64,000 nucleotides of DNA, from positions 2,811,001-2,875,000 of the forward strand of contig JARFIW010000668.1 of NCBI GenBank assembly GCA_036346225.1. The letters run 5' to 3'. The notes beneath the pieces are model-generated. The model saw only the letters and a list, made by a program, of their open reading frames with translations, searched no databases and was not told where the DNA came from. The position numbers and the translations under genes are program-made. Position 1 is the stretch's first letter, and every line of letters begins with the position of its first letter. The stretch comes from Platerodrilus igneus (taxonomy: Eukaryota; Arthropoda; Insecta; Coleoptera; Lycidae). Positions 20,875-33,340 of the stretch are shown in pieces.

Positions 20875-22046
20875 ATTATAAAATGGTTTAAAATATAGTT
20901 GTTAGTACTAAGGGTAAACACATTAATTTACCATGCCTATCAAGGTATTCTAAATTTAAAACACTACAATAAACTAAGGATTGATAAATAATTACTTGGT
21001 AAACTAGGATAAAATGTTATTTACTTGTGGTGAAGCGTTTGAGATTTGAAAGAAGCATTTTGGTTAATTGTTCTTCAATAAAACGTTTATCTAATATAAT
21101 TCCAACTGAAGGTGGTTCGGTTTGCTAAAAATATCATGTTTGTAACTGTTTGAAGGGATACTCTGCTTCATTACTTAATTAATGTACCATAATACCTGTA
21201 AAAGAATTTATTTTAGCATGTTTAGTTATCATAAAGTGATGGTAAGATTTGTGGAATGTCAACCAATGATACGTTGTATAAGTAACACAAGTATCTGTTC
21301 CAAAATAGTAATTATTGAATCAATGAATGTACCTCTTAGACTTTTATATATAGTAGGCAAGATATAATTTTTAGAGACTATTTCTTAGGTGATAAATGTT
21401 TATAATTAGTTAGTTGATTTGGAATTTTTGTAATGAATAGATGTTTGGCTTTCGAGCTTGTAATCGAATTTTGAAAAAATTAATATGTGTTTGAAATATA
21501 CCCCTTTTATTTGATCGTCGTGTAACTGGAGCAGTGCTACAAAGAATTTGATGTTTGTGGAGAATAAGTGTATTATATAATAATTAATAAGGTTTTATAC
21601 AATCAAGTATAGTACAGAAGAGTAATTCCAGTTAAAGTGAACAACGGATCATCTTTAGTGTTGGTGAAGAGTAGCACCAATGAGCTTTGAATATTTAGCA
21701 GCGGTTTCCCAGTCGTACAGGCCTACGTTTTATCATATGTGGTGAAGTATTGCAAGAGTTCATATTAATAGAGCCGTATCTAAGTATACTGTTGCTGAAT
21801 TATTATTTTATTAGTTGTAGAACCTAAAAAAGGGTGAATGTAATTAGAACATAAAACTAAAACCTACTTTCAACAGGTATTAACTGCAAGCGTTCGCAAG
21901 ACGATTTTGTTGTATCCTGTATTGAGGTCCATATACAACTCAAGCACCTTCGGAGGAATTACAGGTATTTGAAATTTACCCTTGTATATACGCATCATTT
22001 AAAGATATTTGTTAGCAATTTGAATCTCAAACGTTTATCTAAATAA
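20575..22046. other. Unassigned AT-rich stretch with a (TA)n run
   Basis: About 1.5 kb with no convincing gene. A (TA)n microsatellite occupies 20826-20868. Short open stretches (for example 21182-21367) have composition of random AT-rich DNA. Confidence 0.5.
20826..20868. repeat. (TA)n microsatellite
   Basis: About 21 uninterrupted TA units. Confidence 0.97.
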
Positions 22047-22970
22047 TAGTGATGGAACTCGAGTCGCAAATTAATCGAATGACTCGAGTGACAACCCTAC
22101 TCGTGTGAATCGAGTTAAGTGACTGTGCAACTCGAATCGACTCGAAACTCGAGTCGACTTGAAACTCGAATCGTCTCGTGCAACTCGAGTCAACTCGCAA
22201 CTCGAGTCCCCTTGTAACTCGAACCGATTTTTGCAACTCGATTATAATCGACTTTCGAGCTGTAATCTTTTCAATTCTTAAGTTAAGTTTGGTGGGTTTT
22301 CCACTCAACTCAAATTTTTAACACTCAAAGTTCATGAATTTAGCTGTTGCTCCAATTGATCTTTCTTCTGTGGTTTAGCTCGAATGAAAGTGAATCATAT
22401 CTCGGAAAGATACAATTTAACCTTTTCTTTTATCGATATTTTATATACAGAACGTTATTGTTATTTTTATTATTTTAGTCTGTGAGAAAGTGCATAGAAC
22501 TTACGGAGTGTCTCGAACTCAAATGTGATGGGATTCATAGTACTTCATTCACTACCTGTGGCCTCACCTCTACAAAGAGAATGTGTTTTATTTATTACAG
22601 ATTACAGCGTTTTTCGTAATAAAACAGATATTCCATATTTAATTTTATATACGTATATAGCAATAAAAGACACTGCGTTGCCAGTCGGCATGGTAGTTAC
22701 TCACCACGTTGTGACTGGGTTGTAGCGTTGATTGAATACTTCAATCAACGGTTTTAGTATCAACTCAAATCCGAGGGAATTTATATTTGAGTCACTCGAG
22801 TAAATAAATTCACTCAAGTAAAAAATATTGACTGGAGTCCCATTACTAGACTTTTTAACTCGAGTTCAATATCGAACCGAGTTTTAACTCGACTCGAATT
22901 TCTACTCGAGTCAAATAGAAATTACAATCGAGTTACTCGAGTACAAAAAATCGACTCGAGCATAGAGCAT
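22047..22970. repeat. Island of degenerate CTCGAGT repeats, probable DNA-transposon ends
   Basis: Two blocks, 22059-22270 and 22779-22960, are packed with variants of AACTCGAGTCG spaced 10-20 bases apart on both strands; a calmer 0.5-kb core lies between. The left edge TAGTGATGGAACTCGAGTC (22047-22065) is mirrored by GACTGGAGTCCCATTACTA (22830-22848), giving an imperfect 19-bp inverted repeat, although the second block extends beyond it. I find no target duplication at these ends. Dense short repeats next to the termini are typical transposase-binding arrays of cut-and-paste elements. Confidence 0.6.
22726..22750. repeat. Perfect short palindrome
   Basis: CGTTGATTGAA, a TAC loop, then TTCAATCAACG: 11-bp perfect arms inside the core of the CTCGAGT island. 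Confidence 0.85.
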
Positions 22971-23215
22971 ATACAAATAGAAAAGTAAGCAAATGAGTGA
23001 CCTTGAGAAGTCTGTCAAAAGTTTAGTACGGATCGCACCCGTTGGATAGCACTGCTAACCAATTTTTAGAATGTATATTGTCAAAAACTCTACTGCCATT
23101 TCCGCTTTGTTTTGTTTTGTTTTTGCGTTTACCTGTTTTATATTTGTTCCAAGTTTTTCCTATATACGTTCGACTAGCAAATTATTTGTTCGGTTATTTA
23201 TAACGTAGCGCGACG

Positions 23216-26200
23216 ATGTCCCATGTGAAAACGTGTTGTGTTTTAAACTGTACGGATAAAACAAGTAAAAGACATCGTTTTCCTTGTAAAGATCTGGACA
23301 TTTACTGTAGATGGATTGTGAATATTAATAATCCGAAGCTATTTAATCTAGCCCCGGAAAAGGTGTATAATTCATATTATGTGTGTGACAGACATTTTAT
23401 TGAGGAATTCAAGGTACCTGGAACTAGAAGAGGTTTACAAAAAGGTGCTATACCAACCTTACATCTGAATTGTAAGTTTTTAACTAAAATTAATATTTAC
23501 TAAAGTGTATGCGCCTATTGTAGATAATGCACATATAATTGAGTTGGAAAATGAACAGATGAGTGGAAGTCTTATTCAAGTACTACGGGGTAATAGTTTT
23601 AGTTAATACGATTATTTAATAATGTATGTTGAATATAACCATTTTAGATGATGTGCATGCTATGGCAACAGAAAAGGTTATGAGCAACTCTCAGATAAGT
23701 GGCAGCTACGTAGAAGGATTACAGGGTAATATACGTAGTTGATATTATATAATAGGTATCTTAATACGATATATTGATATGTGGTTATTATTTGATCAGG
23801 GCTGTAGTGATAATTTTTTTTTGAGAGAGAACTAATCTTATTACTCTATTCAACATTTTTGATTCTTACTTTCAATTTAACTTTAAATAATTACTTACCG
23901 TACTTGACCTCATATTACTTGTTGTTGGCTACACTATAAGGCGAATTACCTACGATTAACAATTAGTTTATGGGAATTAGTGATGGGGCGTGAAGTTTAA
24001 AAATCACTGTTCATGGTGAACGTTGTTAACCTAAGAACAGAAAACAGGCTGCGAATTTATTTCTGTGATTTTCCATTGTAGCGATATTGTATACTGTGAG
24101 TCGGTCACTCAATATGTTTTAATCCCTACACATTTGTAATGTATTTTATTGTTCATGTTTTAAAGTAAACGGAGTGACTGATTAATTGATTAACATAATA
24201 TACAATAAAACATACGGTCATTAACTATTATTAACTGATGAAAAATGTCTGGAAATTGTTGACATGTAATATGATATTATGTATATTTATTTCAAATTAA
24301 AAACTTATTCTGTTTTTACTTGTTGACGTGTACAACACTATTATTAAGAAAAATATTGTTGAAAATTTATTTTTAATCGTTTAATGAGTACTTTACCAGC
24401 CAATGCAATAAAAAAACTTGAAAATGAAAACAGTTTCAGCAAAGGCCGTCGAAACTGTCTAATCGTGAATCGTGAAAATTAGTAGAAGTTTGGATAATAT
24501 ACATCATTTAGCAAATATCATACAAAGACCAAACATCTTCAACCATAGAAGCATATAATTTTTGTTATCAAAGAGTAGTTTGTGCTGTGTATTATTATTC
24601 TTAATTACGAAGTAATTATTTAAGCATTTTAGATAATAATATTAAATCTTTTAGGTAATAGAAGAAATGAAATATTAAGGGCCGTTAAAGTTACGCGTCA
24701 GAAACACCTGAGTCCAAAGTGCAAGGTTTTGTACAAACTGGCAGTCGATTGGAGTAAGCAAAAAGCAAACCTTAATAAGAAACTCTCGAATTTTCAGCAA
24801 CGATTAGAAAATACCACCCAAGCAATCAAATCTGCTCCATTTAGGTATTTAACAAGACATATTAATCAAACAACTGTTAACTTTGTGATGTCGCAAATCA
24901 GACTGCAAAAACAAAAACCAAGGGCCAGACGGTTTACTCTAAACGAAAAGATATTAGCTTTGACTATATTAAAAGCTAGTGACAGAGGATACCGTTTACG
25001 GTCTAAAATCTTTGTTTTGCCATCGAGGCGCACTTTAACAAATTTATTGAATCGGCTGCCATTTAGACCCGGCATTAACAAGCATATGTTTCAATGTTTA
25101 GAAAATGCTGTTCTGAACATGAAACCTGCAAATAAATTTTGCTCTCTAATATTTGATGAAATGGCAATCACACCGATGATGCACTATAATAGAAAGCACG
25201 ACTGTATAGATGGCATCGAGGACACTGGCAAAAAGAGGAAACCTTTTCTAGCAGATCATGCTAATGTTTTTATGCTTAAAGGTATACATCGTCAATGGAA
25301 GCAACCCGTTGCGTTTACATTTACAAGTGGCCCAATAAAATCAATTTGTTTGAAACAAATGATCAAAGAGTGCATTTGTCAATGCCAGACAATTGGCTTA
25401 AATGTACTCGCAACTGTATGTGATCAGGGAAGTGCAAATCAGGCTGCAATTAATGCCCTATGCAATGAAACGGCACAACATTACATTAAAAGGGTCTACA
25501 GAAAACTATACCAGGTTTCGAAGTGAATGGAACTGAAATTGTACCAATTTATGACGTACCTCATTTAATAAAAGGTATACGGAACAATTTATTAATCAAA
25601 GATCTTCATTTTACGTGCAATGGGGTTAAGAAAGTTGCAAAGTGGAAACACATTGAGCAATTTTATTTATTAGACACTTCTGAAGAAACAAGAATATGTA
25701 CGAAACTTTCAGATGCCCATATATTTCCAGCCAAAATGAATAAAATGAGGGTCTCATATTGCACCCAGGTATTTAGCTATCAAGTTGGTTCAATGATGAA
25801 AAGAATTTCAAAATGGGGTATGTATTGAGGTTCTTCTAATGTTTGATTAAATTTTATTTTTAAATGTAATTACAGATATTATGGGCGACTATAAATTGGA
25901 CAAGGAAGCAGAACATACTGCAGATTTCATTTTGTACATGGATAACTTGTTTGATAGTTCGAATGGAAATAATCCCATTGCTCCACGTAGTAAAAAGATG
26001 GGGTTACACATACTTCAAGTCATGATGTGTTTTGGCGAAATGCAATTGCTGTCACCAATACAATGAGATTCTTCAGCAAGAAGAAAAATGAATTAGTTTG
26101 CGTCCCTTCTTTGACGAATTTAAAGACTACACTTCGAGGTTTCTTGCGTATAAGGGAAATTCTTTTGCGAAGTAAGTTTTCATTTATACTACCGAAGAGT

Positions 26201-26700
26201 TTGAACCAAGATTCAATTAAAAACTTTTTTGGTTGTATTCGGAGTCATGGTGCCAGGAACATATCTCCTGATGTGTCCAATTTTTTAACATCATTTAAAG
26301 CTTTAGTAATAAACAATTTTTTATCTACTTGTTTACCTGGCTTTAATTGTGAGGACGATGATTCGTGTGGTGCTCTAGACAATTTACGCTGTTTTGTTAC
26401 TGGCGAGGAATTGACTGGTGTACAATATTTAGGTAATGCAAATGAAGCACCTATAAGTATTGGTAATATTATACATAAGAAAACCTCGAGAGTTGCCAAA
26501 TGTGTAATGTATTATATAGCGGGTTATGTTGCCAAGAAGCTTATTTTGTATACTAAAAGTTGTGAAACTTGTAAATCAAAACTATTATCAAATAATTATT
26601 CCCTATATAACGACTTTGTTACAGCTAGGCAGTTTCAAGGTTCAGAATTAACTCAACCTGAGCATTTTGTATTTTATATAGTTAGTAGAGGTTGTTACAA
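23216..26700 (+). pseudogene. P-element transposase (THAP9-like), multi-exon, frameshifted and interrupted
   Basis: Exon 1 (23216-23471) encodes a THAP zinc finger: CCVLNC near residue 8, a conserved W near 34, CDRHF near 60 and GAIPTL at the end. Introns follow with GTAAGT/AG borders; exons at 23524-23589, 23648-23725 and from 24655 all join in phase 1 without stops. The catalytic part follows: FDEMAI, HANVFMLKGIHRQWKQPVAF, CDQGSANQAAINAL, NQDSIKNFFGCIRSHG, YYIAGYVAKKL. A 58-base intron (25818-25875) also fits phase 1. Frameshifts occur near 25510 and 26026, and a LINE interrupts the last exon near 26700. The position usually E in the NQDxxE motif reads K, from my memory of the family a likely catalytic loss. 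The product would be a DNA transposase with GTP-dependent activity in the family; here it cannot be made intact. Confidence 0.9.
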
Positions 26701-26706
26701 GTGGTT

Positions 26707-29115
26707 GTTACAAGCATATTGTCGTTGTGGGAGATTTTAATGTAAACTTTCTCTCAAAAAACAAAGATACAAATCTCGTTCATGATGTTATGAGAAGTCA
26801 CAACCTAACCCAAACTATTTTTGAGCACACAAGGAAAAACAACTGTACAGCCAATATCTTTGTTAAACTGTTCACTTTAAACTATTTTTCATCTCTTATA
26901 CAGGCGACATTGTCTGACCACTGCGCCCAATTTTTAACTTTTACAGCTGAAAATAATAATCAAACCACTACAGTACTAAAAAGAAATTATTCTGCAAAGA
27001 ATATAACAAGCTTCAAACAAGAAATAAAAGCTTTAAATTGGCACGAAGTATATAGTAGTACAAACGACACCCACAGTTGGAAACTAATAAATAACTTAAT
27101 TGTCAGGGCACATGAAAAATAATGTCCCATAGAGCAAAGACCAATCCAACTAGCAAAATTTAAGTTTGGTGAAGAACTAAAACTATTGCACAATAAATTT
27201 AAGGAAATGTATCATGTACATCAACAAATTAGCAGGGAAGATACTAGAATACTTCTGAGTAACATCAGAAGTCAATACAGAACAGCACTACTGAATGAAA
27301 AACGACAGTATTACGCCACTCAACTCTTAACAAGTCAAAATTTACAAAAAAAAGTTTGGTAAATAATAAATTACGAAACTGGGAAAGTGGATAAACAAAA
27401 TAAAGCAGATATAGATGCAAACACATTAAACACATACTTTGCCAACGTTGCTAAGGAAATGGCAGCCAATTTACAAACAGCGTCAAAGCCATATTCACAT
27501 TATTTAAATCAATTAAAAACACAGACAAATACTATTTATTTATATCTGACAACACCTACCGAGATCCAAATAATAATAAAAAGCTTCAAATGTAAAACTA
27601 GTCAGGATGTTTATGGTCTAAGTACTAACCTTATAAAATGTATAATCGAATATATCAGCACACCAATAGCCTATGCAGCAAACCAAAGTCTCCATGAAGT
27701 AATATTTCCTGATTTACTAAAAATTGCAGCAATCACACCTATCTATAAAAAAGGTGACCCAAAAAATCCAGAAAACTATCAGTCAATCGCTATTCTCCCT
27801 GTACTGTCCAAAATATTGGAGAAAATCATATACATATGAATGATGAATTTCCTAAACAAATTCAACTTACTATCTGACAACCAATTTGGATTCAGATCAA
27901 AAAGATCCACTATTAGTGCAGTAGTAGAAACACTAGAGCACATCTATGAAGGTTTTGAAAAAAAAAAGCTCACCATAGCAGCATGCTTGGATCTCGGTAA
28001 AGCCTTTGACTGCATCCATCATATGACTTTACTTGATAAACTAGAAAGAAAGGGTATTCGTGGAACTGCACACAAACTAATCAAAAGTTACCTTGAGAAC
28101 CCACTACAAAAAACTGATACTGCTCAAGGACAATCAGAAATTGAAAAGGTCCAGACTGGAGTTCCTCAAGGATCCATACTTGGGCCACTCCTATTCCTCC
28201 TATTAATTGATGACTTACCTCAGAACATAGACTTACATAAATGCTTATATGCAGATGATACAACTATCCTGGCAACAGGTGAAAGCTACGAACAAATCAT
28301 GGCTGATTTAAACGGCGGACTTCTATCAGCAACGGACTGGTTTAATGCAAATAAACTTCAAGTCAATAAAGAAAAAACCAACATACACATTTTCTCACAT
28401 CACGTAAATTATCATAATGACACTGAAAGTATAAAATTTCTAGGCTTCATTATAGATTCTAAATTGAACTGGAAAATGCACATACACAAAATGTCTGTAA
28501 CAATAGCCCGATCACTATATGCAATAAGAAAATTGATGAACATAAGCACACAATCTGCAGCTAAATCCGCTTATTATGCACTCATACACAGCCACCTTAA
28601 TTAGGGACTATATTATGGGGCGCCACACCACATGCTAAGCGCGCATTCATTGTACAAAAAAGAGCTATCAGATTACTTAGTAATGTACCAATAACCACTC
28701 ACTGTAAACCACTGTTCCGAGAGCTAGGAATATTAACATTGCCGGCAATATATGTTTTTCAGTGCATCCAATATGTTGTAGCACTACAAAAGCATCCATT
28801 GACACACCAAGACATACATAGCTACAACACGCGAAACAACTTTAAACTAGTAGTACCATGGTACCGCATGAACAAAAGTAAAAGTGGAGTAAATTACTGG
28901 ACTTACAAGATTTACAATAAAATCCCAAATCAATATCTACAACAGAAGACCACTGGGGAACTGGTCAACAGAATGAAAGTGTACCTTATGAGCCTTGCAC
29001 CATACAGCATTGATGACTACCTAAAGAGTACCGTAATAATATAAAGCATTTTGTATGACATGGTTAAATATCTTGTATATATTATTCCGCAATAAATCTA
29101 TCTATCTATCTATCT
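26707..29115 (+). mobile_element. LINE W, Jockey/CR1-group, 5'-truncated, inside the P transposase
   Basis: The element starts in the endonuclease (VVGDFNVNFLS) and runs through the RT to a 3' end with AATAAA followed by a (TCTA)n tail at 29097-29113. It interrupts the P-element exon, with P-like sequence ending near 26700. A GTTGTTACAAG duplication sits next to the left junction, but a matching copy at the right end is not evident. Confidence 0.85.
26727..29043 (+). pseudogene. LINE W endonuclease (C-terminal half) and reverse transcriptase
   Basis: The coding remnant begins at the GDFNVN box of the endonuclease and includes SDHCAQFL. After a stop at 27121 and another at 27359 the linker continues, then the RT: TPIYKKGDPKNPENY, NQFGFRSKRSTISAV, CLDLGKAFDCIHHMTLLDKL, GVPQGSILGPLLFLLLIDDL and the intact catalytic YADD at 28248-28259, then FLGFIIDSKLNWKMHI. 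Stops occur at 27838 and 28603, and the C-terminal part (28739-29043) is in another frame. Only a handful of breaks suggest a relatively recent insertion. It would reverse transcribe its own RNA at a nicked target. Confidence 0.88.
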
Positions 29116-29164
29116 CTGCGCATAAGAAGTTTTTAAAAAAGGTATGTAGAAAGAAAGTGGTTGT
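29116..29164 (+). pseudogene. Possible C-terminal remnant of the interrupted P transposase
   Basis: Immediately after the LINE W tail a short frame reads HKKFLKKVCRKKVVV and stops. If LINE W inserted into the last P exon, its 3' flank should be P sequence, and a basic C-terminus is plausible. The similarity is too weak to be certain. Confidence 0.25.
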
Positions 29165-29270
29165 TTAGCAGTAGACAAATCCTTTCCATCAGGGGTTCAA
29201 TATTGAACGTACTCTCAGTTTCATATTAAATGAGCTGTTTAGATTTTTGGTCAAAAATAAGAATTACTAA

Positions 29271-29400
29271 TAGTATATTATTTTATCGGAGGAGAAGTGC
29301 AACTTTTCATGGCGAACCTCTATTTACCCGCCTCACTATCGTTCGGTGGGTAACAGAGGCGAGCTATGAAAGTCACTTCTCCTCCACATAAAATATACTA
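29271..29400. repeat. Foldback element 1 (palindromic MITE-like)
   Basis: The left arm 29271-29329 and right arm 29348-29400 are imperfect inverted complements (GGAGGAGAAGTG near both outer ends, GGGTAA at the inner ends) around a loop of about 18 bases. A related stretch with GGAGAAGTGACATTTC occurs at 29799-29815. No coding. Confidence 0.85.
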
Positions 29401-30970
29401 TGTTATCTTCAAACGTACTGCAAAATGTACAAACATTAGTAATTTTTATTTATTTTTACGGGTATGAATTTTCGGTATTTGATTAATCAAAGATTGCCTA
29501 CAATTACTTGTCTTTTTGACATACTTTAATTTGACACAATTATTACTACGTGGTATGTTGTTAAATAAGAAATCATTCATCGTAGAATGCAAAGTACCGA
29601 AATTGTATAAGCTGCAAATGAAGTCACCCATAAAAACTGTACATTTAATATTACACTGAAAAGAAGAATGACGGTTGATAGTTAGTTATCATTATGTATA
29701 GTGTAGTTTCGTGGAACTTACTTGATTTGTCGACATGACAGCACTTTTACCTCCATGGATGGTAAAGGAAAAGTAAAACTGTCGCCGGCGGAGAAGTGAC
29801 ATTTCTTCGTAGCCAACGCAGTTAAATAATGACCTAATTTTTTAACATTTGAAGATAAACATTTTTTTCAATTAATCTTTGTTAAACATTCTTGTATAGT
29901 CATTAATTTTTTGTCGTTGTACCGTGGGGTGTTAAATAATGCCAATTTTAAAAATTTTTGAAATAACACTTGCTACAACTATGCTGTGCGTTAAATTTAG
30001 GTTCTTTGTAATTTTTATTATCCTTAAACATGAAGAGCGAAACCAGAGAAACCATACTGCATTTTTATCCATTTATAATATATTCATTATATGTGTGTTT
30101 ACTCATAGGAATATCCATTATTCACTAAAGAATTTATTTAAACACTATGCTTTTAAAGTACTTCAGTAAAAATTGAGTACATATAGTGAAAATAAGACGG
30201 CTTGTGCTCCCTTAGATTAAGGGAAGCAGCAAAAACTGCAAGTTTGAACTTTATACTGAAAAAATCGAAAAAATAACATTTGTTTTAATAACACTTTCTT
30301 AATATTATTTAAAAATTTAAACCTGTGATAACTTGAGTTAAAACGGCATGTGTCGTAAACTTAGACCTTGTGAATAATAGCCATCATTATAGGCTCGTTG
30401 AATAATATACTATTTTCTTTTATAGAAATAGCTCTTGTCTTGGGTATTATTTGCAATGACGACAGTCGAGTTATCGTATAAAACAAACAACTAAACCAAC
30501 ATTCTGTGAAAGCATTTAAAATCTTAAAAGTTAATAACTAATTATAGTCAAGGTGAATTACAATTGATGCCTTAAAATATAGTGGAAGCTTTAAATGCAA
30601 CTACTTTCAATTTATTACCAGAAACTTAAAAAGATAATATGAGATTGCCTATTAAATTTGTTATGGATTTGCAGAAATATCTAGAAAATTCTAGTACTAT
30701 TGAAATAACTACTTCATGAACTTGTGACTGTATACTCTTGTATAAGTATATAATTATGTAGATGTCAATTGCACATTTCTCATGTGTATGATTTGCAGCA
30801 CTCGCCTGCGGCTTGTGCTGTAATCTATCGTACTCCTGAATAATGGATATCATTTCATACTTGTTGTACAATATACTAATTGTGTTGCCAGCACAAAGTC
30901 TTGAGCCACCGATATTAGTACCATGAGGATCTGCATGGATTCAATACTTTTTATATAACTCATAAATCAT
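29401..30970. other. Unassigned AT-rich stretch
   Basis: No gene recognised over about 1.57 kb. The short open stretches (for example 29446-29631, 29939-30169, 30626-30871) have no recognisable domains and an AT-rich, random look. Confidence 0.5.
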
Positions 30971-31311
30971 AAGTAAATGAAAGTGTTCGGAATCTCCCCA
31001 TAAACATTAAATTTAATAAAACCATAAATAATTGCTCGCTTCATGTTTCAGGCTCATACTAAGCCTATCCTCAGGCGGTACAAATCAAAGCATAGTCCAA
31101 ATCGTAAAACATTAAAAAAGCACGGTCACTAAATAAAATCGTGAGGTTAGTGACCATGTTTTTTTTTAATGTTTTGTGATTTGAACTATGCTTTGATTTG
31201 TACTGTCTGAGGATGGGCTTAGAATGAGCCTGAAACATGTAGCGAACAATTATTTATAGTTTTATTAAGTTTAATGGTTATGAAAAGATTTCGAACACTT
31301 TTATTTACTTA
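30971..31311. repeat. Foldback element 2 (long-hairpin MITE-like)
   Basis: Arms of about 160 bases, 30971-31139 and 31145-31311, are close inverted complements. Outer ends read AAGTAAATGAAAGTGTTCG and its complement; the inner part carries GTGACC/GGTCAC. The loop is only a few bases. No target duplication is evident outside. A transcript would fold into a very long hairpin. Confidence 0.9.
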
Positions 31312-33050
31312 ACACTCGACCCCATTTTGAGATTCATCTTCAAATTATTATAATGGGTTCATAGATGATAGTCAACTGAGTATATCATTGCAATTTCCAC
31401 TTATTGTTTGTAAGTTATACTATGCTTGTACAACAGTAGGGGTCTAATTTAGACCAAACCATACAGTGGTAATAGTCATAATTTAAGTAATCTTTTTGTC
31501 TATGCAACAACAAACTTAAACTGAATATCAAGAAATGTAAATATGCGTTATTAGGAAAAAGCATAAATTACACGAACCATGCAGTAATAACTATGCCTTT
31601 AATAATTGATAAAGTTAATATTAAGAAAGTATTACAATTTACAGTTCAAGTATTTAGGTTAATTTAATGATCAATATTTAGATTTCAAAACTAATTGTGA
31701 TTATATTATTAAAATATTGCAAACAAGGCTTGATTTGTATACCGAAGATCAAATTTGTTTACAGTATTTTCTAGATGCTTTGTTTATAAGACATTAATTG
31801 CACTGCATTTTAAATACTGTTGTATCCTAGTGCATGATCTAAACAAACTTGATATGCAATGAACTTATCATTTACAATGTTGAATACATTATACTTCATT
31901 TGTCCCATGATAGGTGTCCGACTTGAAAATAATGCAATCAGGATATATGCAACCGAATATATTTCCAACTTAACAAAACATTTTATGTAGTACCTTAACA
32001 TAACGACAAAGGTTACCATCATGCCCAGGATCAACACTCGGCCTTAATAATTAGTAGTAGTATTAGTAGTAAATGCTAATCGCTGCCTGGGTAGCTTCGA
32101 TAAGCTCCATATCACATTTAAGACAGAGTGATAGCATTCCTAAACGTTGCAATTTATCTTTGCGTAAATGGGTTGATTTAGAGTTGTTGCTGTCCTTGAC
32201 ATTCATCATTTCTAACATACATTACTTGTGAGATTTTACATTTACATTTGCTGATCAGTTACATAAACATAGTTCTTTCGATGCCAAATTTGGATTATCC
32301 TCTCCTATAAAGACCATCAGTGACTGCATTTTTTATTGACTCATGTTTATAGGTTTAGCATTTACACTTGGTTGTAGCAAGTAATGATAGATACTTTGAT
32401 GTGCTTACTGTGTTGTATTGACTTTTTTGGGCCTGCAAATAGAGCAACTTCACTGTTTATTGCGTGGTCACACCAGTTTTTTAGAACACCTGGTTAATAA
32501 ATAATTACTCAAAAGTTAAGCTGGGTGTTCAAACTGTTTGGCAACATGCAAATGTAATTTTTAATGTAGGTTTGTTAATATGGAATACAAAATTGTAATT
32601 GAAATTGGGGAGATAACGAAGTTTTAGGAAATATAGAAATCTGGTTCCTATTTTGGGACAGAAGAAGTATCTTAAATATTATGCAGTCATCTTTAATGTG
32701 CTAAAACTATTATTTAAGATTAAAAATAATATTGTCGGTTATTATGTACTAATTTGCATTAGGTATGTTGTAAATGTGCATAACATATTGCACACAGGTA
32801 AAAATGATTTTATGATTGTACTAAATACATAAGGCAGAATTTCTAATAATTGTTTTGAATAAGAATTATGTATAACAAATTCCTAAATATATGCCACTTT
32901 ATTATTAATAATTATGAGGTTTACTTCGTATGTGATTGTGATTGTTATTTCCAATAATAAAATTATTTAATATTGTAACATGTTTAATTTGCCTGTATTT
33001 ATTCGCATTGAATTACAAGTATAAGCGCCAAGCGTGCCTTATTCTTGATT
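31312..33050. other. Unassigned AT-rich stretch
   Basis: No gene, terminal repeat or RNA gene recognised. A short run of AGT triplets lies near 32050-32070. Confidence 0.5.
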
Positions 33051-33340
33051 AATGTTCCATATAGTACATAATGGAACGCTTCGTTTTATTAATATTCGTG
33101 TAGTAAAATATCTGTGTGACATAAAGTTATTTCGTCGAGCATCTCTAGCAATCTTGTTGCTTTCGTACCTCCCCACCTCTAACCGCGAGTCTTTGAACCG
33201 TCTCAATCATTCGTTTCTAGTTTTGTTCGTTAGTCGCAGCCTAGCTATCAATTCATCAAGATGTTTTCCAGACTAGAGGCTTGCGACCTTCAATTAAATT
33301 ATTTGTGTGAGTGGTTCAAGTCATGGTAGACTTGAATAGA
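33051..33340 (+). other. Weak candidate for a host 5' exon or promoter region
   Basis: This stretch is less AT-rich than its surroundings. An ATG at 33261 opens a 22-codon frame (MFSRLEACDLQLNYLC...), and a good consensus splice donor GTGAGT lies inside it at 33307-33312. Joining this donor directly to the acceptor at 34600 would create a stop, so the two candidate exons do not combine simply. It may equally be a decayed repeat. Confidence 0.15.

Noticed and set aside
22059..22960. Regularly spaced CTCGAGT repeats considered as a CRISPR-like array
   Set aside because: Repeats are short, degenerate, in both orientations and with irregular spacing, in an insect-like genome.
29097..29113. (TCTA)n, and (TTATC)n at 50592-50612, considered as interstitial telomere repeats
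   Set aside because: Neither is the insect TTAGG repeat; both sit exactly at LINE 3' ends.
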